Part shown: positions 9,022-17,656 of the stretch, piece after piece
Position numbering within the stretch: the first letter of the stretch is position 1
Layout of the letters: each line of letters begins with the position of its first letter
Assembly (NCBI GenBank): GCA_026706345.1
Contig: JAPOYX010000289.1
Location: 1-39,039, forward strand
Origin: Gemmatimonadota bacterium
Lineage (GTDB): Bacteria; JAAXHH01
Direction of reading: 5' to 3'
DNA: 39,039 bases
Notes under the pieces: model-generated
What the model was told of the DNA's origin: nothing
The model's input: only the letters and a program-made list of their open reading frames with translations
Databases searched by the model: none
Translations under genes and position numbers: made by a program

Positions 9022-11108
9022 TGGCGGCCCGCCTGACCTTCGCGGCAGACACCGGCGGCACTTTTACGGACCTGGTCGTCAACAGCGCCGGCGGCGCGGC
9101 GCGCCTGTACAAGCGCCCCACCACGCCGGCCGACCCGGTGATCGGCCTGTTCGATACGCTCGGCGCGGCAGCGGACGACATGAACAGTTCCGTCACGGAC
9201 CTGCTGGAACGCAGCGACCTGTTCGTGTTCGGCACCACCCTGGCAACCAACGCCATCGTCACCAGCAGTACCGCCCGCACCGCGCTGCTTATCTCCGAGG
9301 GCCACCCGGACATCCTGCTGCTGCGCGAGGGCGGCGGGCGCCGCACCCTGTTCGACTACAGCCAGGAGTACCCGGAACCCTATATCCCGCGGGCGCTGAC
9401 GTTCGAGATCCGCGAACGCCTTTCCGCGGAAGGCGAAGTGCTCACCGCGCTGGATGAACGGCAGGTGCTGGAAGTGATCGCCCGCCTGCGCGAGAGTGGG
9501 GTTGAAGCCGTCGCCGTGTGCCTGTTGTGGTCGATAATCAACGACGAACATGAGACCCGGATCGGCGAACTGCTCGCCGGGGAGTTGCCGGACGTGCCCT
9601 ATACCCTGTCCAGCCGGCTCAACCCATCGGTTCGCGAATACCGGCGCGCCTCGTCGACCGCCATAGACGCCTCGCTGAAACCGCTGATGAGCCGTTTCTT
9701 CCGCCACCTGGAAGAAGAACTGAGGAGCAACGGCTTTACCGGGCGGCTGCTGATCATGACGTCATCCGGCGGCGTGCTCGATGCAGGGCACGTGGCGGAG
9801 ACCCCCATCCATTCCATCGGGTCGGGGCCGGCCGGGGCGCCGGTCGCCGGGCGGCATTTTGCCGCGCTGGACGGCGGAGGAATGACGACGGCCATCGTCA
9901 CCGACGCCGGCGGCACTACTTTCGACGTCAGCGTGCTGCGCGGCGGCGAGATCCCGACGACGCGCGAGACCATGGTCGGCGACCAGAAGGCCGGCTACAT
10001 CACCGGTTTTCCGTCCGTGGACGTGCGCAGCGTCGGCGCCGGCGGCGGCAGCATCGCCTGGGTGGACTCGGGCGGCATGTTGCACGTCGGGCCCATCAGC
10101 GCGGGGGCCGATCCCGGTCCTGCCTGTTACAAACGCGGCGGCGACCGGCCGACGGTGACCGACGCCTGTCTCGTGCTGGGGTACCTGGACCCGGATTACT
10201 TCCTGGGCGGCGAGATTGAAGTGGCAATCGAACCGGCCGCCGATGTTATCACCCGCCACGTTGTAGAACCGCTGGGGCTGAACCTGAACGAGGCAGCTTC
10301 CGCGATCCTGACCCTGGCGACGGAACGCATGGTCACCGCCATCGAGGAAATCACCCTCAACCAGGGCATCGACCCGCGCCAGGGACTGCTGATCGGCGGG
10401 GGCGGGGGCGGGGGTCTTTACTGTACCGGCATCGCGCACCGGCTCGGCTGTTGGCCGGTGCTGATCCCCAGCGCTTCCGCGGCGCTGAGCGCCACCGGCG
10501 CAATGCTGTCGGACCTGCGCGCCACCTACACCGCGACCGAACTCATGTCCGCCAGGGTATTCGACCGTGAACGGGCCAATGCCGTGCTGGACGGCCTGCA
10601 CGCCCAGTGCCGGGAGTTCTGCGACGGACCGGGCGCCGGTTCGATTCGTTCCGAAATCAGTTTCTCCGTGGAAGCCCGTTACCAGGAACAGGTGTGGGAA
10701 ATCGAAGTGCCGCTGGCGCGCCCGGAATTCAACTCCGATGAGGATATCACCGCCCTGGTGGAGAGCTTCCACGACACCCATGACGCGCTGTTCGCGGTAC
10801 GCGACACGGGCTCGGACGTAGAGGTATTGACCTGGGTGGCGCACGTCAGTTGCGCCCTGCAGGATGCGGATGCCCTGAAACCGCCTTCGGCGCCGGGGCG
10901 AAGCGGCGCAGGAGGCACACGCAAGGCCTATTTCCCGGTCCAGGGCGTCATCGACACGCCGGTATACCAGGTGCAGGACCTGGAAACAGGGCGCCGTTAC
11001 CCCGGTCCGTTGCTGGTCGAGTCGCCGGTAACGACACTGGTGGTCGATGCCCGGTCGGAGGTGGCTCGCAGCGCCAACGAATCCCTGCTGATTTATCCCC
11101 TGGAGTGA
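9021..11108 (+). CDS. Hydantoinase/oxoprolinase family protein, subunit A
   Basis: The 695-aa protein belongs to the HyuA/oxoprolinase family: ATP-dependent hydrolases of cyclic amides such as N-methylhydantoin and 5-oxoproline, and also the beta subunit of acetone carboxylase. It begins with the phosphate-binding signature ADTGGTFTDLVV, followed by FGTTLATNAI, DAGGTTFDVSVLRGG and SAALSATGAMLSDLRATY, all expected in this family. The length is normal for HyuA. The ATG overlaps the SDR stop, and hyuB follows 13 bases downstream, so A and B form the usual two-subunit enzyme. The substrate could be a hydantoin, a lactam or a ketone; sequence alone does not decide. Confidence 0.93.
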   Translation: MAARLTFAADTGGTFTDLVVNSAGGAARLYKRPTTPADPVIGLFDTLGAAADDMNSSVTDLLERSDLFVFGTTLATNAIVTSSTARTALLISEGHPDILLLREGGGRRTLFDYSQEYPEPYIPRALTFEIRERLSAEGEVLTALDERQVLEVIARLRESGVEAVAVCLLWSIINDEHETRIGELLAGELPDVPYTLSSRLNPSVREYRRASSTAIDASLKPLMSRFFRHLEEELRSNGFTGRLLIMTSSGGVLDAGHVAETPIHSIGSGPAGAPVAGRHFAALDGGGMTTAIVTDAGGTTFDVSVLRGGEIPTTRETMVGDQKAGYITGFPSVDVRSVGAGGGSIAWVDSGGMLHVGPISAGADPGPACYKRGGDRPTVTDACLVLGYLDPDYFLGGEIEVAIEPAADVITRHVVEPLGLNLNEAASAILTLATERMVTAIEEITLNQGIDPRQGLLIGGGGGGGLYCTGIAHRLGCWPVLIPSASAALSATGAMLSDLRATYTATELMSARVFDRERANAVLDGLHAQCREFCDGPGAGSIRSEISFSVEARYQEQVWEIEVPLARPEFNSDEDITALVESFHDTHDALFAVRDTGSDVEVLTWVAHVSCALQDADALKPPSAPGRSGAGGTRKAYFPVQGVIDTPVYQVQDLETGRRYPGPLLVESPVTTLVVDARSEVARSANESLLIYPLE

Positions 11109-11121
11109 AGAGAGCCCATCG

Positions 11122-12891
11122 ATGAACAGAAAAACCAGTATTCTTGACGGGCACCAGCTCGCACTGCTGAACAACCGTTTCGACGGCATCGTGCGGGCGA
11201 TGACCAATACCCTGTTGCGTACCGCCCGTTCCGCCATCCTGAACACGGCGCGGGACTTTTCCTGCTGTATCCTGACCGCCGATCATGAGATGCTGGCCAT
11301 GGCCGAGAGCCTGCCGATCCACGTCATGAGCGGCCCGGACCTGATGGCGCAATGGATGGTGCGCTTCAACCCGGAACTCAGGCGCGGCGACGCCTTCCTG
11401 CACAACTCTCCCTACCACGGAAATTCCCATGCGGCCGACTGGACCATACTCGTCCCGGTCATGGATGACTCCGGCCGGCACCGCTTCACCGTCATCGCCA
11501 AGGCGCACCTGGCCGATTGCGGGAACGCGATACCCACCACCTACTCGGCGGCGGCGCGGGACGTTTACGAAGAAGGCGCGCTGATATTTCCCTGCGTGAA
11601 GGTACAGGAAGACTACCGGGACCGGGAGGACGTGCTGCGCATGGCGCAGGTCCGGATCCGGGTGCCCGAGCTGTGGCACGGCGACTTCCTCGCCCTGCTG
11701 GGCGCGGTCCGGATCGGCGAACGCAAACTGCTGGAACTGCTGCAGGAGATGGACGGGGAAGAACTCGCCGCATACCCTGCCGAATGGTTCGATTACAGCG
11801 AGCGCCTGATGATCGATGCGATCCGGCGCCTGCCCTCGGGGGAAACGACCACCTCCGGCTGGCACGATCCTATCCCGGGCGCCTTGCCGGACGGTCTTGA
11901 AGTGAGGGCGCATCTCAAGGTCGACAGCGACGCCGCGCGCATCGAGGTGGACCTGACCGACAACCCGGATTGCCAGCCCTGCGGCCTGAACCTGACCGAA
12001 TCGACCGCGCGCACCGCGGCGATGATGGGCGTGTTCACCGGGCTGGGCTCCGTGGTGCCGTCCAACGCGGGCAGCTTCCGCCGCCTGCGCGTGCACCTGC
12101 GCGAGAACTGCGTGGTCGGGATTCCGAAACACCCGTACAGTTGCTCGGTGGCGACCACCAACCTCTCCGAACTGCTCGCCAACTGCGTGGTACGCGCCCT
12201 TGCCGGACTCGGTGACGGCCACGGCATGGCCGCGACGGGCAAGGCCTCGCCGGCGGCCACGGCGGTGATATCGGGCACCGACAACCGTCCCGGGCGCGGA
12301 CCGTTCGTGAACCAGTTGTGGCTCGGCTTCACGGCCGGGGCCGCCGGACCCGTTGCCGACGGCTGGCTGACCATCCTCGGACTGGGCGCCGCCGGGTTCC
12401 TGCGCCGCGACAGCATCGAGATACTGGAAATGAAATATCCCGTGCTGATCCACTCCGAACACATCCTGCGCGACAGCGAGGGCGCCGGACGCTACTGTGG
12501 CTCACCGGCCCTGCAGGTCGAGTTCGGCTCGCTGGACTGTGAACTCACGGCCGTGTGGCTGAGCGAGGGCACCAATTACGAGGCCATCGGCGTGCAGGGC
12601 GGGGAAAACGGTTGCCTGGCGCGCCAGTACGTGCGCTACAGCGAAGGAGAAGTGTCGGATCCACTGGGCACCTATGAACAGGTCACGGTCAAACCGGGAG
12701 AACGCGTCGTCTCGATAGGCAGCGGCGGGGCCGGTTACGGACCACCCGGAACACGCGATCCCGACCGGGTCGCCCGCGACGTACAGCGCGGCTGGGTATC
12801 ACCGGAACGGGCGCGGGAAACCTACCGGGTGGCGCTCAATGAAGACGGCGCCATCGACGCGGCGCAAACCGCGGCGCTGCGTAACGGCTGA
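11122..12891 (+). CDS. Hydantoinase/oxoprolinase family protein, subunit B
   Basis: The 589-aa protein is the partner of the preceding subunit. Typical HyuB features are LNNRFDGIVRAMTNTLLRTA at the start, SLPIHVMSGPDLMAQWM, and the segment GDAFLHNSPYHGNSHAADW, equivalent to the metal-site region (NDPYxGGTHxxD) in relatives. Note HNSPYHGNSHAAD in place of the commoner NDPY-GGTHLPD: the first Asp is replaced by Ser. The glycine-rich end (SIGSGGAGYGPP) followed by RDPDRVARDVQRGWVSPERARETY is characteristic of the family. It is the last gene of the plus-strand operon and converges on the dehalogenase-like gene with only 13 bases between. Confidence 0.92.
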   Translation: MNRKTSILDGHQLALLNNRFDGIVRAMTNTLLRTARSAILNTARDFSCCILTADHEMLAMAESLPIHVMSGPDLMAQWMVRFNPELRRGDAFLHNSPYHGNSHAADWTILVPVMDDSGRHRFTVIAKAHLADCGNAIPTTYSAAARDVYEEGALIFPCVKVQEDYRDREDVLRMAQVRIRVPELWHGDFLALLGAVRIGERKLLELLQEMDGEELAAYPAEWFDYSERLMIDAIRRLPSGETTTSGWHDPIPGALPDGLEVRAHLKVDSDAARIEVDLTDNPDCQPCGLNLTESTARTAAMMGVFTGLGSVVPSNAGSFRRLRVHLRENCVVGIPKHPYSCSVATTNLSELLANCVVRALAGLGDGHGMAATGKASPAATAVISGTDNRPGRGPFVNQLWLGFTAGAAGPVADGWLTILGLGAAGFLRRDSIEILEMKYPVLIHSEHILRDSEGAGRYCGSPALQVEFGSLDCELTAVWLSEGTNYEAIGVQGGENGCLARQYVRYSEGEVSDPLGTYEQVTVKPGERVVSIGSGGAGYGPPGTRDPDRVARDVQRGWVSPERARETYRVALNEDGAIDAAQTAALRNG

Positions 12892-12904
12892 TACCCACCC
12901 CTCG

Positions 12905-13888
12905 TCAGGCCGGCGCCTGCCTTTCTTTTTTATCCCTCTTCGCCAACAGCATCTGCGACAGCTTCGGCCCGCGGCCCGGTTCCGACCAGGGACAGACTTC
13001 TATGCAGATCGCGCAACCGAAAGTCGTGCTGAAATAAGGCACGCACTTGTCGAAATCCACGTACCAGCGGTATTCGCCGCGTACCCATTGCTTGTCATCG
13101 AGGATGGCGTCCGGCGGGCAATCGATGGTGCAGCGCCGGCACCCCAGGCACAGGTCATCCACCCCGATATCAACGGGTCCGTCCAGACTGAGAGGGATGT
13201 CAGTGGCAACGGCAGACAGGCGGAAGTTGGAGCCGTATTCCTTCGAGATCATCGAGCCGTGCTTGCCCAACTCGCCCAGGCCGGCGCGGACCGCCATGGG
13301 TATCTGCAATGCTTCCGTGCTGCGCGGGTCGCCGTAAGCGTGGGCCGGCCAGCCCATGGCGCGTATGTATTCGGCCAGTTCGACGGCCACCCGGGCCACC
13401 TCCCCGTACACGCGCTGGACCTCCAGCCCGGAGCGTTCGTGGGGAACGTGCAGCATCTCCTCCCGGCGCATGGGGATGCCGATACAGATGGCGTACTTGT
13501 ACTTCAACTCCATGTCACCGTAGAGGTCGTTGGGTTCCATTTCGGTAATCCCGACAATGCCCGCGCCCAGTTCCTGCGCCTTTTGCTTCAATTTCCGGGC
13601 CATCTCAACCGGATCATCCACTTCAACCCGGCGTTTTGCGACCGGCCCGGCGCACCGGCGCATCAGCCAGCGGTTCCTGAGGGCCTGGAGCATGATCGAC
13701 CAGGAATTGTTCATCAGGAAAAAGTCGTTCATGCCGGTCCAGGGCAACTCCCTGATCCAGGTGGCATGGAACACCCGCCTGGGGCGCACCTTCTCCTTCA
13801 GGCCCCGGCCGTTGATGTCATTGCCGGAAACGGGCCGGGCCTGGTAGGCCGGCAGGTTTTCCGCCGAAGGCGTGTCGTACAGCTTCAC
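12905..13888 (-). CDS. Reductive-dehalogenase-like double [4Fe-4S] protein
   Basis: From a GTG at 13888 the protein has 327 aa. The C-terminal half contains RAGLGELGKHGSMISKEYGS then LSAVATDIPL, the arrangement seen in RdhA and more distantly QueG corrinoid enzymes. Two cluster motifs follow: Cys247, 250, 253, 257 (CLGCRRCTIDCP) and Cys282, 292, 295, 299 (GCAICIEVCPW). The N-terminal half would be the nitroreductase-like, cobalamin-binding part. There is no twin-arginine signal, so it is probably cytoplasmic, and no fused reductase domain as in some catabolic RdhAs. The start overlaps the stop of the 77-aa gene as GTGA; a longer frame to 13987 only overlaps that gene. Substrate unknown: dehalogenation, epoxide reduction or another corrinoid reduction are all possible. 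Confidence 0.82.
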   Translation of the reverse strand: MKLYDTPSAENLPAYQARPVSGNDINGRGLKEKVRPRRVFHATWIRELPWTGMNDFFLMNNSWSIMLQALRNRWLMRRCAGPVAKRRVEVDDPVEMARKLKQKAQELGAGIVGITEMEPNDLYGDMELKYKYAICIGIPMRREEMLHVPHERSGLEVQRVYGEVARVAVELAEYIRAMGWPAHAYGDPRSTEALQIPMAVRAGLGELGKHGSMISKEYGSNFRLSAVATDIPLSLDGPVDIGVDDLCLGCRRCTIDCPPDAILDDKQWVRGEYRWYVDFDKCVPYFSTTFGCAICIEVCPWSEPGRGPKLSQMLLAKRDKKERQAPA

Positions 13889-14118
13889 AGCTTCCCCCCC
13901 GGCGGCGTAAACCGGTCCACGTAATAGCGCCTGCCCTCCTCCCGGAAACGCCTGAATTCCGACCGGACCTTGCCGGCCCTGGTCCACATCACGATGGTAT
14001 TGAGGAGATACACCAGGAGACGCGCGTCACGTTTCAGCCGCCGGAAAAAACCGGCTTCCTCGAGATAAAACTGCTCGGCAAATGTCTTGTATCGGTTCCC
14101 CATGGCGGCACCTGCCAT
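13885..14118 (-). CDS. 77-aa basic protein coupled to the dehalogenase-like gene
   Basis: I do not recognise this protein. It is short, strongly basic, and has one moderately hydrophobic stretch, LLVYLLNTIVMW, flanked by Arg/Lys. It could be a membrane-associating or amphipathic helix. Two starts are possible: ATG at 14118, with GGAG almost touching it, or ATG at 14103 with the same GGAG 16 bases away. Its TGA overlaps the GTG of the following gene by 4 bases, which argues that it is real and cotranslated. It could be a small partner or anchor, the position that RdhB proteins hold beside RdhA, but it lacks the multiple TM helices of RdhB. Confidence 0.55.
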   Translation of the reverse strand: MAGAAMGNRYKTFAEQFYLEEAGFFRRLKRDARLLVYLLNTIVMWTRAGKVRSEFRRFREEGRRYYVDRFTPPGGKL

Positions 14119-14178
14119 ACTCCGTTATGGTTATGGAAACTCTTGCTTAATCAGGGGCTCCTTCAGGCCGTTATCCGG

Positions 14179-15249
14179 TCACTTCAAGGAGCAGAGTCTC
14201 GTCACACGCGGCATGACTTCCTCTGCGAAACGCCGCATCTCCCGCTCGAACGGCTGGAATTCGAGCAGGATTATTTCAACACCGGCATTATGGAAGGCGG
14301 TGATGCGTCTTGCAACTTCATCGTAGGAGCCGGTGAACCCGCAACCGGTGCCGTTGCCGACGCCTATCCCCGGCGCCTTGGCTATCACCTTGGAGGTGAC
14401 GACTTCCGGGTCGGCATTCCTGTGCAGCGCCTCATAGACTTCCCTGTCCTTTTCACGGAGTTCGAAGGCATAAGCCAGCGCCTCCTCTGCCTCGGACTGT
14501 GTCGGACGGGCAAAAGGAAAAGCTGAAACCCCGTAGCTGAGCGGCGTACCGTTGCGCGGGCGCTTGCGCATGCCGTTAATCTTCCCGGCGACATCTTCCA
14601 GCGGTTGCCCGAACATGAACCAGGTGTCGCACAACTCGACAGTGAGGTTAAGCGCCGCCTCCGACTCGCCGCCCGAGTAAAGTAAAGGTCGCGGCCGCCA
14701 CTTCGATGCGGGTTTGAACTGGTAGCCATCCAGCTTGAAGTTGTCCCCGTCCACGGTCACCCGTTCACCTGATATGAGCTTCCTGACAACGCGCAGCCAT
14801 TCACCACCATAGGTGTAGCGTTCGTCGTGTGGCGGGAAAGGAATCCCCGCTTTGCGGAACTCAGGGAGATACCACGCGTTGACGAAATTGAGTGAAAAAC
14901 GTCCCTGGCTGATCTCTTCCAGTTGCAGCGCCATTTTCGCCAGCACCGCCGGGTGGAACAGGTATGGTTTGATTGCCGCGATAATTTCGATATCTTTCGT
15001 GATTGCTGCGAGCGCCCCGCAGGAAGTCAGGGTCTCCAGTTGATCGAAGTCATCTCCAAAGGGGTTGATGATGTGCTGGGCAACCAGCACGGAGTCTATG
15101 CCGAGAGCTTCAGCTTCCAGCACCAGATCCCGGTTACGCGCCCATGATGCGTCAGGCGGGTCCTCCGGATGGTGGAGTGATGCAGCAGTACCGTAAACAA
15201 CTGCCCAGATGCCGAACCGGGGGCCAATGCGTTTCATTGCTGAAGTCAT
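14179..15249 (-). CDS. LLM-class flavin-dependent monooxygenase
   Basis: The 356-aa member of the bacterial-luciferase-like TIM-barrel family uses reduced FMN and oxygen to oxidise a substrate. Family signs include LVLEAEALGIDSVLVAQH, the segment ISQGRFSLNFVNAWYLPEF with the following ERYTYGGEWLRVVRKL, and KWRPRPLLYSGGESEAAL for flavin phosphate binding. Overall it looks closer to the alkanesulfonate/dimethyl-sulfone/pyrimidine (SsuD, SfnG, RutA) monooxygenases than to true luciferases. No flavin reductase gene is in the window, so FMNH2 must come from elsewhere. It is divergent from the TonB receptor gene with about 230 bp between, and may serve the same substrate. The ATG at 15249 is followed in frame by a second ATG (codon 5). 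Confidence 0.9.
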   Translation of the reverse strand: MTSAMKRIGPRFGIWAVVYGTAASLHHPEDPPDASWARNRDLVLEAEALGIDSVLVAQHIINPFGDDFDQLETLTSCGALAAITKDIEIIAAIKPYLFHPAVLAKMALQLEEISQGRFSLNFVNAWYLPEFRKAGIPFPPHDERYTYGGEWLRVVRKLISGERVTVDGDNFKLDGYQFKPASKWRPRPLLYSGGESEAALNLTVELCDTWFMFGQPLEDVAGKINGMRKRPRNGTPLSYGVSAFPFARPTQSEAEEALAYAFELREKDREVYEALHRNADPEVVTSKVIAKAPGIGVGNGTGCGFTGSYDEVARRITAFHNAGVEIILLEFQPFEREMRRFAEEVMPRVTRLCSLK

Positions 15250-15483
15250 AGACTGCTTCTGCTTCGTAATGCTTTATGTTATCAAGCGCGCATAACTTAA
15301 ACAATTGTCACGAACCGGCGCAGACTGTTAACCCGAGACCGCGGGGACCAGAACCGGCGCTCCGGTCAAGCTGCAATAATAAGCCCGGATGATATAGCTG
15401 TATTCATTATTCTGATTACTTTTTGTCCCGAAACTTTTCTATACTTCCTGATTCGTATATGGGGGAAAATCGGGAGCAAGCCT
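15250..15483. promoter_or_regulatory. Divergent promoter region, monooxygenase and TonB receptor
   Basis: This 234-bp gap lies between the two divergent genes. A TATACT box at 15440-15445 is a reasonable -10 for the receptor gene, 38 bases before its ATG; no convincing -35 is at the right distance. GGGAG near 15471-15475 is the likely ribosome site. I saw no palindromic repeat or small gene in it. Confidence 0.35.
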
Positions 15484-17652
15484 ATGAAAACAACACTCGT
15501 TCGGCTGTTCATTACCTGTCTTGTCGCATCACTCGTCCCAGTCCATGCCGCCACGGTCCTCGAAGAAGTCGTTGTCACTGCGCAAAAACGCGAGCAGAGC
15601 CTGCAGGACGTCGCCATTTCGATCACCGCGCTGGACAGCGGGCAAATACGGGATTTCCGCTTCGTCGCCAGTACCGACGTGGTCGCCCAGGCCCCGAACG
15701 TGTACAACTTCTCGACCCAGGGACGGGGCGCCAACTCCGCCACCTATATCCGGGGTATCGGCCTGAGCGATTTCGGCGACGCCCATGAAACCCCGGTCGC
15801 CGGGTATGTCGACGAGTTCTACATGCTGCCGCCCGCGGGACTGGATTTCGCGCTGTACGACCTGGAGCGGGTCGAAGTGCTGCGCGGGCCGCAGGGCACC
15901 CTGTTCGGGAGGAACACCACCGGCGGGCTCATCCACTTCATCACGAAAAAACCGACGCGCGAAGCCGAGGGCTACGTCGACGCCACCTACGCATCCTACG
16001 ATGAGGTGCGGATCGAGGGAATGATCAACGCGCCTGCCACCGAAAACCTGGCAGTGCGCGCCTCGCTCCTTTACCACGACAGCGACGGCTACGTGAAAAA
16101 CCTGAACCCGGAGTTCAAGGACGGCACCGATTACGGCACCAAGACCGGGCGCGTGCAACTGCTGTATACGCCGACCGAAGACATCTCGATACTGGCCAAG
16201 GTGCAGTACGGCGATATCAACGTGATCCCCTTGTATACCGACCATGAAATCGCCTACCTCGACCCCGCTACCGGACTGCAGCACCTGGACCTGGACGGGG
16301 TCGACACGTTCGGGTTCAACGAGCGCCAGGTCGGGGCGGAGAAACCCCGTACCGTGTACACCGACAACCCCCAGGTGGTGGAATCCGAGGTATTCAACTG
16401 GCTGGTCAGGGTGGATTGGGACATGCCCAACAACATCACCCTCACCTCGCTCACCGGCTACGCCTGGGTAACCCGGGACAATCTTGAGGACTGCGACGGC
16501 GCGCCCCACAACATGTGCACCGCGGGGTTCCCGGTGGATCAGCATATCTGGACCCAGGAAGCCAGGTTGTTCCAGGATAACGAGAATTTCCGCTGGACCG
16601 CGGGTTTCTATTACCTGAACCAGGATGCCGAGGCGCATCCCACCGCCGCATTTTTCGGCTTCCCGGCAGCCCTCGATGCCCCGTGGGAACTGAACCTCGA
16701 TTCGTGGTCGATCTTCGGCCATATCGAATACGATATTTCGCCGCAGGTGGCAGTCCTGGCCGGGGTCCGCTATACCAACGACAACAAGAAATATGAAGCG
16801 GTCAACACATTTTTCGGTATGTTCCGCAATGCAGCAGGTAATTTTGTCGAGGAAAACGTCGGCGACCTGGTCAACCGCACCGATGAACTGGTCTCGGCAA
16901 ACCTTGAACTCCACTTCAAGCCCACGGAGAACTGGCTGATCTACGGCAAGGTCGTGCGCGGAACCAAGGCCGGCGGCTTCAACAACGGCTTTTACAATGT
17001 CCCCACACCGGAGGACGTCCAGTTCGGGGACGAGACCCTCTGGGCTTATGAAGGCGGCTTCAAGATCGACATCCTCGATCGCCGTGCGCGGGTGAACACG
17101 GCCGTCTTCTATTACGATTACAACGATTTCCAGGCATTCAACTGGACCGGGCTGGCCGGGTCGGTAACCAACGCCGATGCGGAGAACTACGGCGCAGAGA
17201 TCGAGATACAGGCCAATCCCACGGAGCCTCTCGAACTCTCACTGGGCGTCGCCCTGCTGGAGACGAACCTCAAGGATATCAACAACGGCACCATCACCAG
17301 GAACGTGGACATGGGTTTCGCGCCGAACGTCGCGTTCAACGGGTCGGCGAGTTTCACCCAGCCGATGATGGACGGCACCATCACCCTGCACTGGGATTTC
17401 ATGTGGTCGGACAACCAGTTTCGGGACAACTTCAACAACCCGTCCTCCGACATGGGCGAGCACTTCGTCACCAACGCCCGCCTGACCTACGCGCCCGGCA
17501 ACGGCAGGTGGGAGGCGAGTTTCTTCGCCCAGAACTTCACGGACGAGACCAACCTGATCAAGGCGGACGGATTTCTCGGTTTCAAATTCCGCCAGGGCGT
17601 GTACAACCCGCCGCGCTGGTTCGGGGGAACGATACGGGTGAACTTCCTGTAG
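15484..17652 (+). CDS. TonB-dependent outer membrane receptor
   Basis: The 722-aa protein has a signal peptide (about residues 1-22, ending VHA) and the TonB box/plug entry EEVVVTAQKREQSLQDV, seen in many receptors of marine and sphingomonad-like bacteria. The plug continues with TYIRGIG and the block VEVLRGPQGTLFGRNTTGG. The beta-barrel follows and ends in a strand (RWFGGTIRVNFL) next to the stop. It imports a scarce or bulky substrate across the outer membrane using TonB-ExbBD energy. That substrate cannot be read from sequence; this class ranges from siderophores to aromatic and glycan compounds. An exported amidohydrolase starts 4 bases after its stop, suggesting joint processing of the imported compound. 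Confidence 0.94.
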   Translation: MKTTLVRLFITCLVASLVPVHAATVLEEVVVTAQKREQSLQDVAISITALDSGQIRDFRFVASTDVVAQAPNVYNFSTQGRGANSATYIRGIGLSDFGDAHETPVAGYVDEFYMLPPAGLDFALYDLERVEVLRGPQGTLFGRNTTGGLIHFITKKPTREAEGYVDATYASYDEVRIEGMINAPATENLAVRASLLYHDSDGYVKNLNPEFKDGTDYGTKTGRVQLLYTPTEDISILAKVQYGDINVIPLYTDHEIAYLDPATGLQHLDLDGVDTFGFNERQVGAEKPRTVYTDNPQVVESEVFNWLVRVDWDMPNNITLTSLTGYAWVTRDNLEDCDGAPHNMCTAGFPVDQHIWTQEARLFQDNENFRWTAGFYYLNQDAEAHPTAAFFGFPAALDAPWELNLDSWSIFGHIEYDISPQVAVLAGVRYTNDNKKYEAVNTFFGMFRNAAGNFVEENVGDLVNRTDELVSANLELHFKPTENWLIYGKVVRGTKAGGFNNGFYNVPTPEDVQFGDETLWAYEGGFKIDILDRRARVNTAVFYYDYNDFQAFNWTGLAGSVTNADAENYGAEIEIQANPTEPLELSLGVALLETNLKDINNGTITRNVDMGFAPNVAFNGSASFTQPMMDGTITLHWDFMWSDNQFRDNFNNPSSDMGEHFVTNARLTYAPGNGRWEASFFAQNFTDETNLIKADGFLGFKFRQGVYNPPRWFGGTIRVNFL

Positions 17653-17656
17653 AAAT

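Noticed and set aside
13889-13987. 33-codon extension of the dehalogenase-like protein
   Set aside because: It overlaps the coupled 77-aa gene and has no family similarity; GTG at 13888 in a 4-base stop/start overlap is better.
15529-16914. 461-codon minus-strand frame
   Set aside because: It is antisense to the TonB-dependent receptor, which has signal peptide, TonB box and plug motifs.
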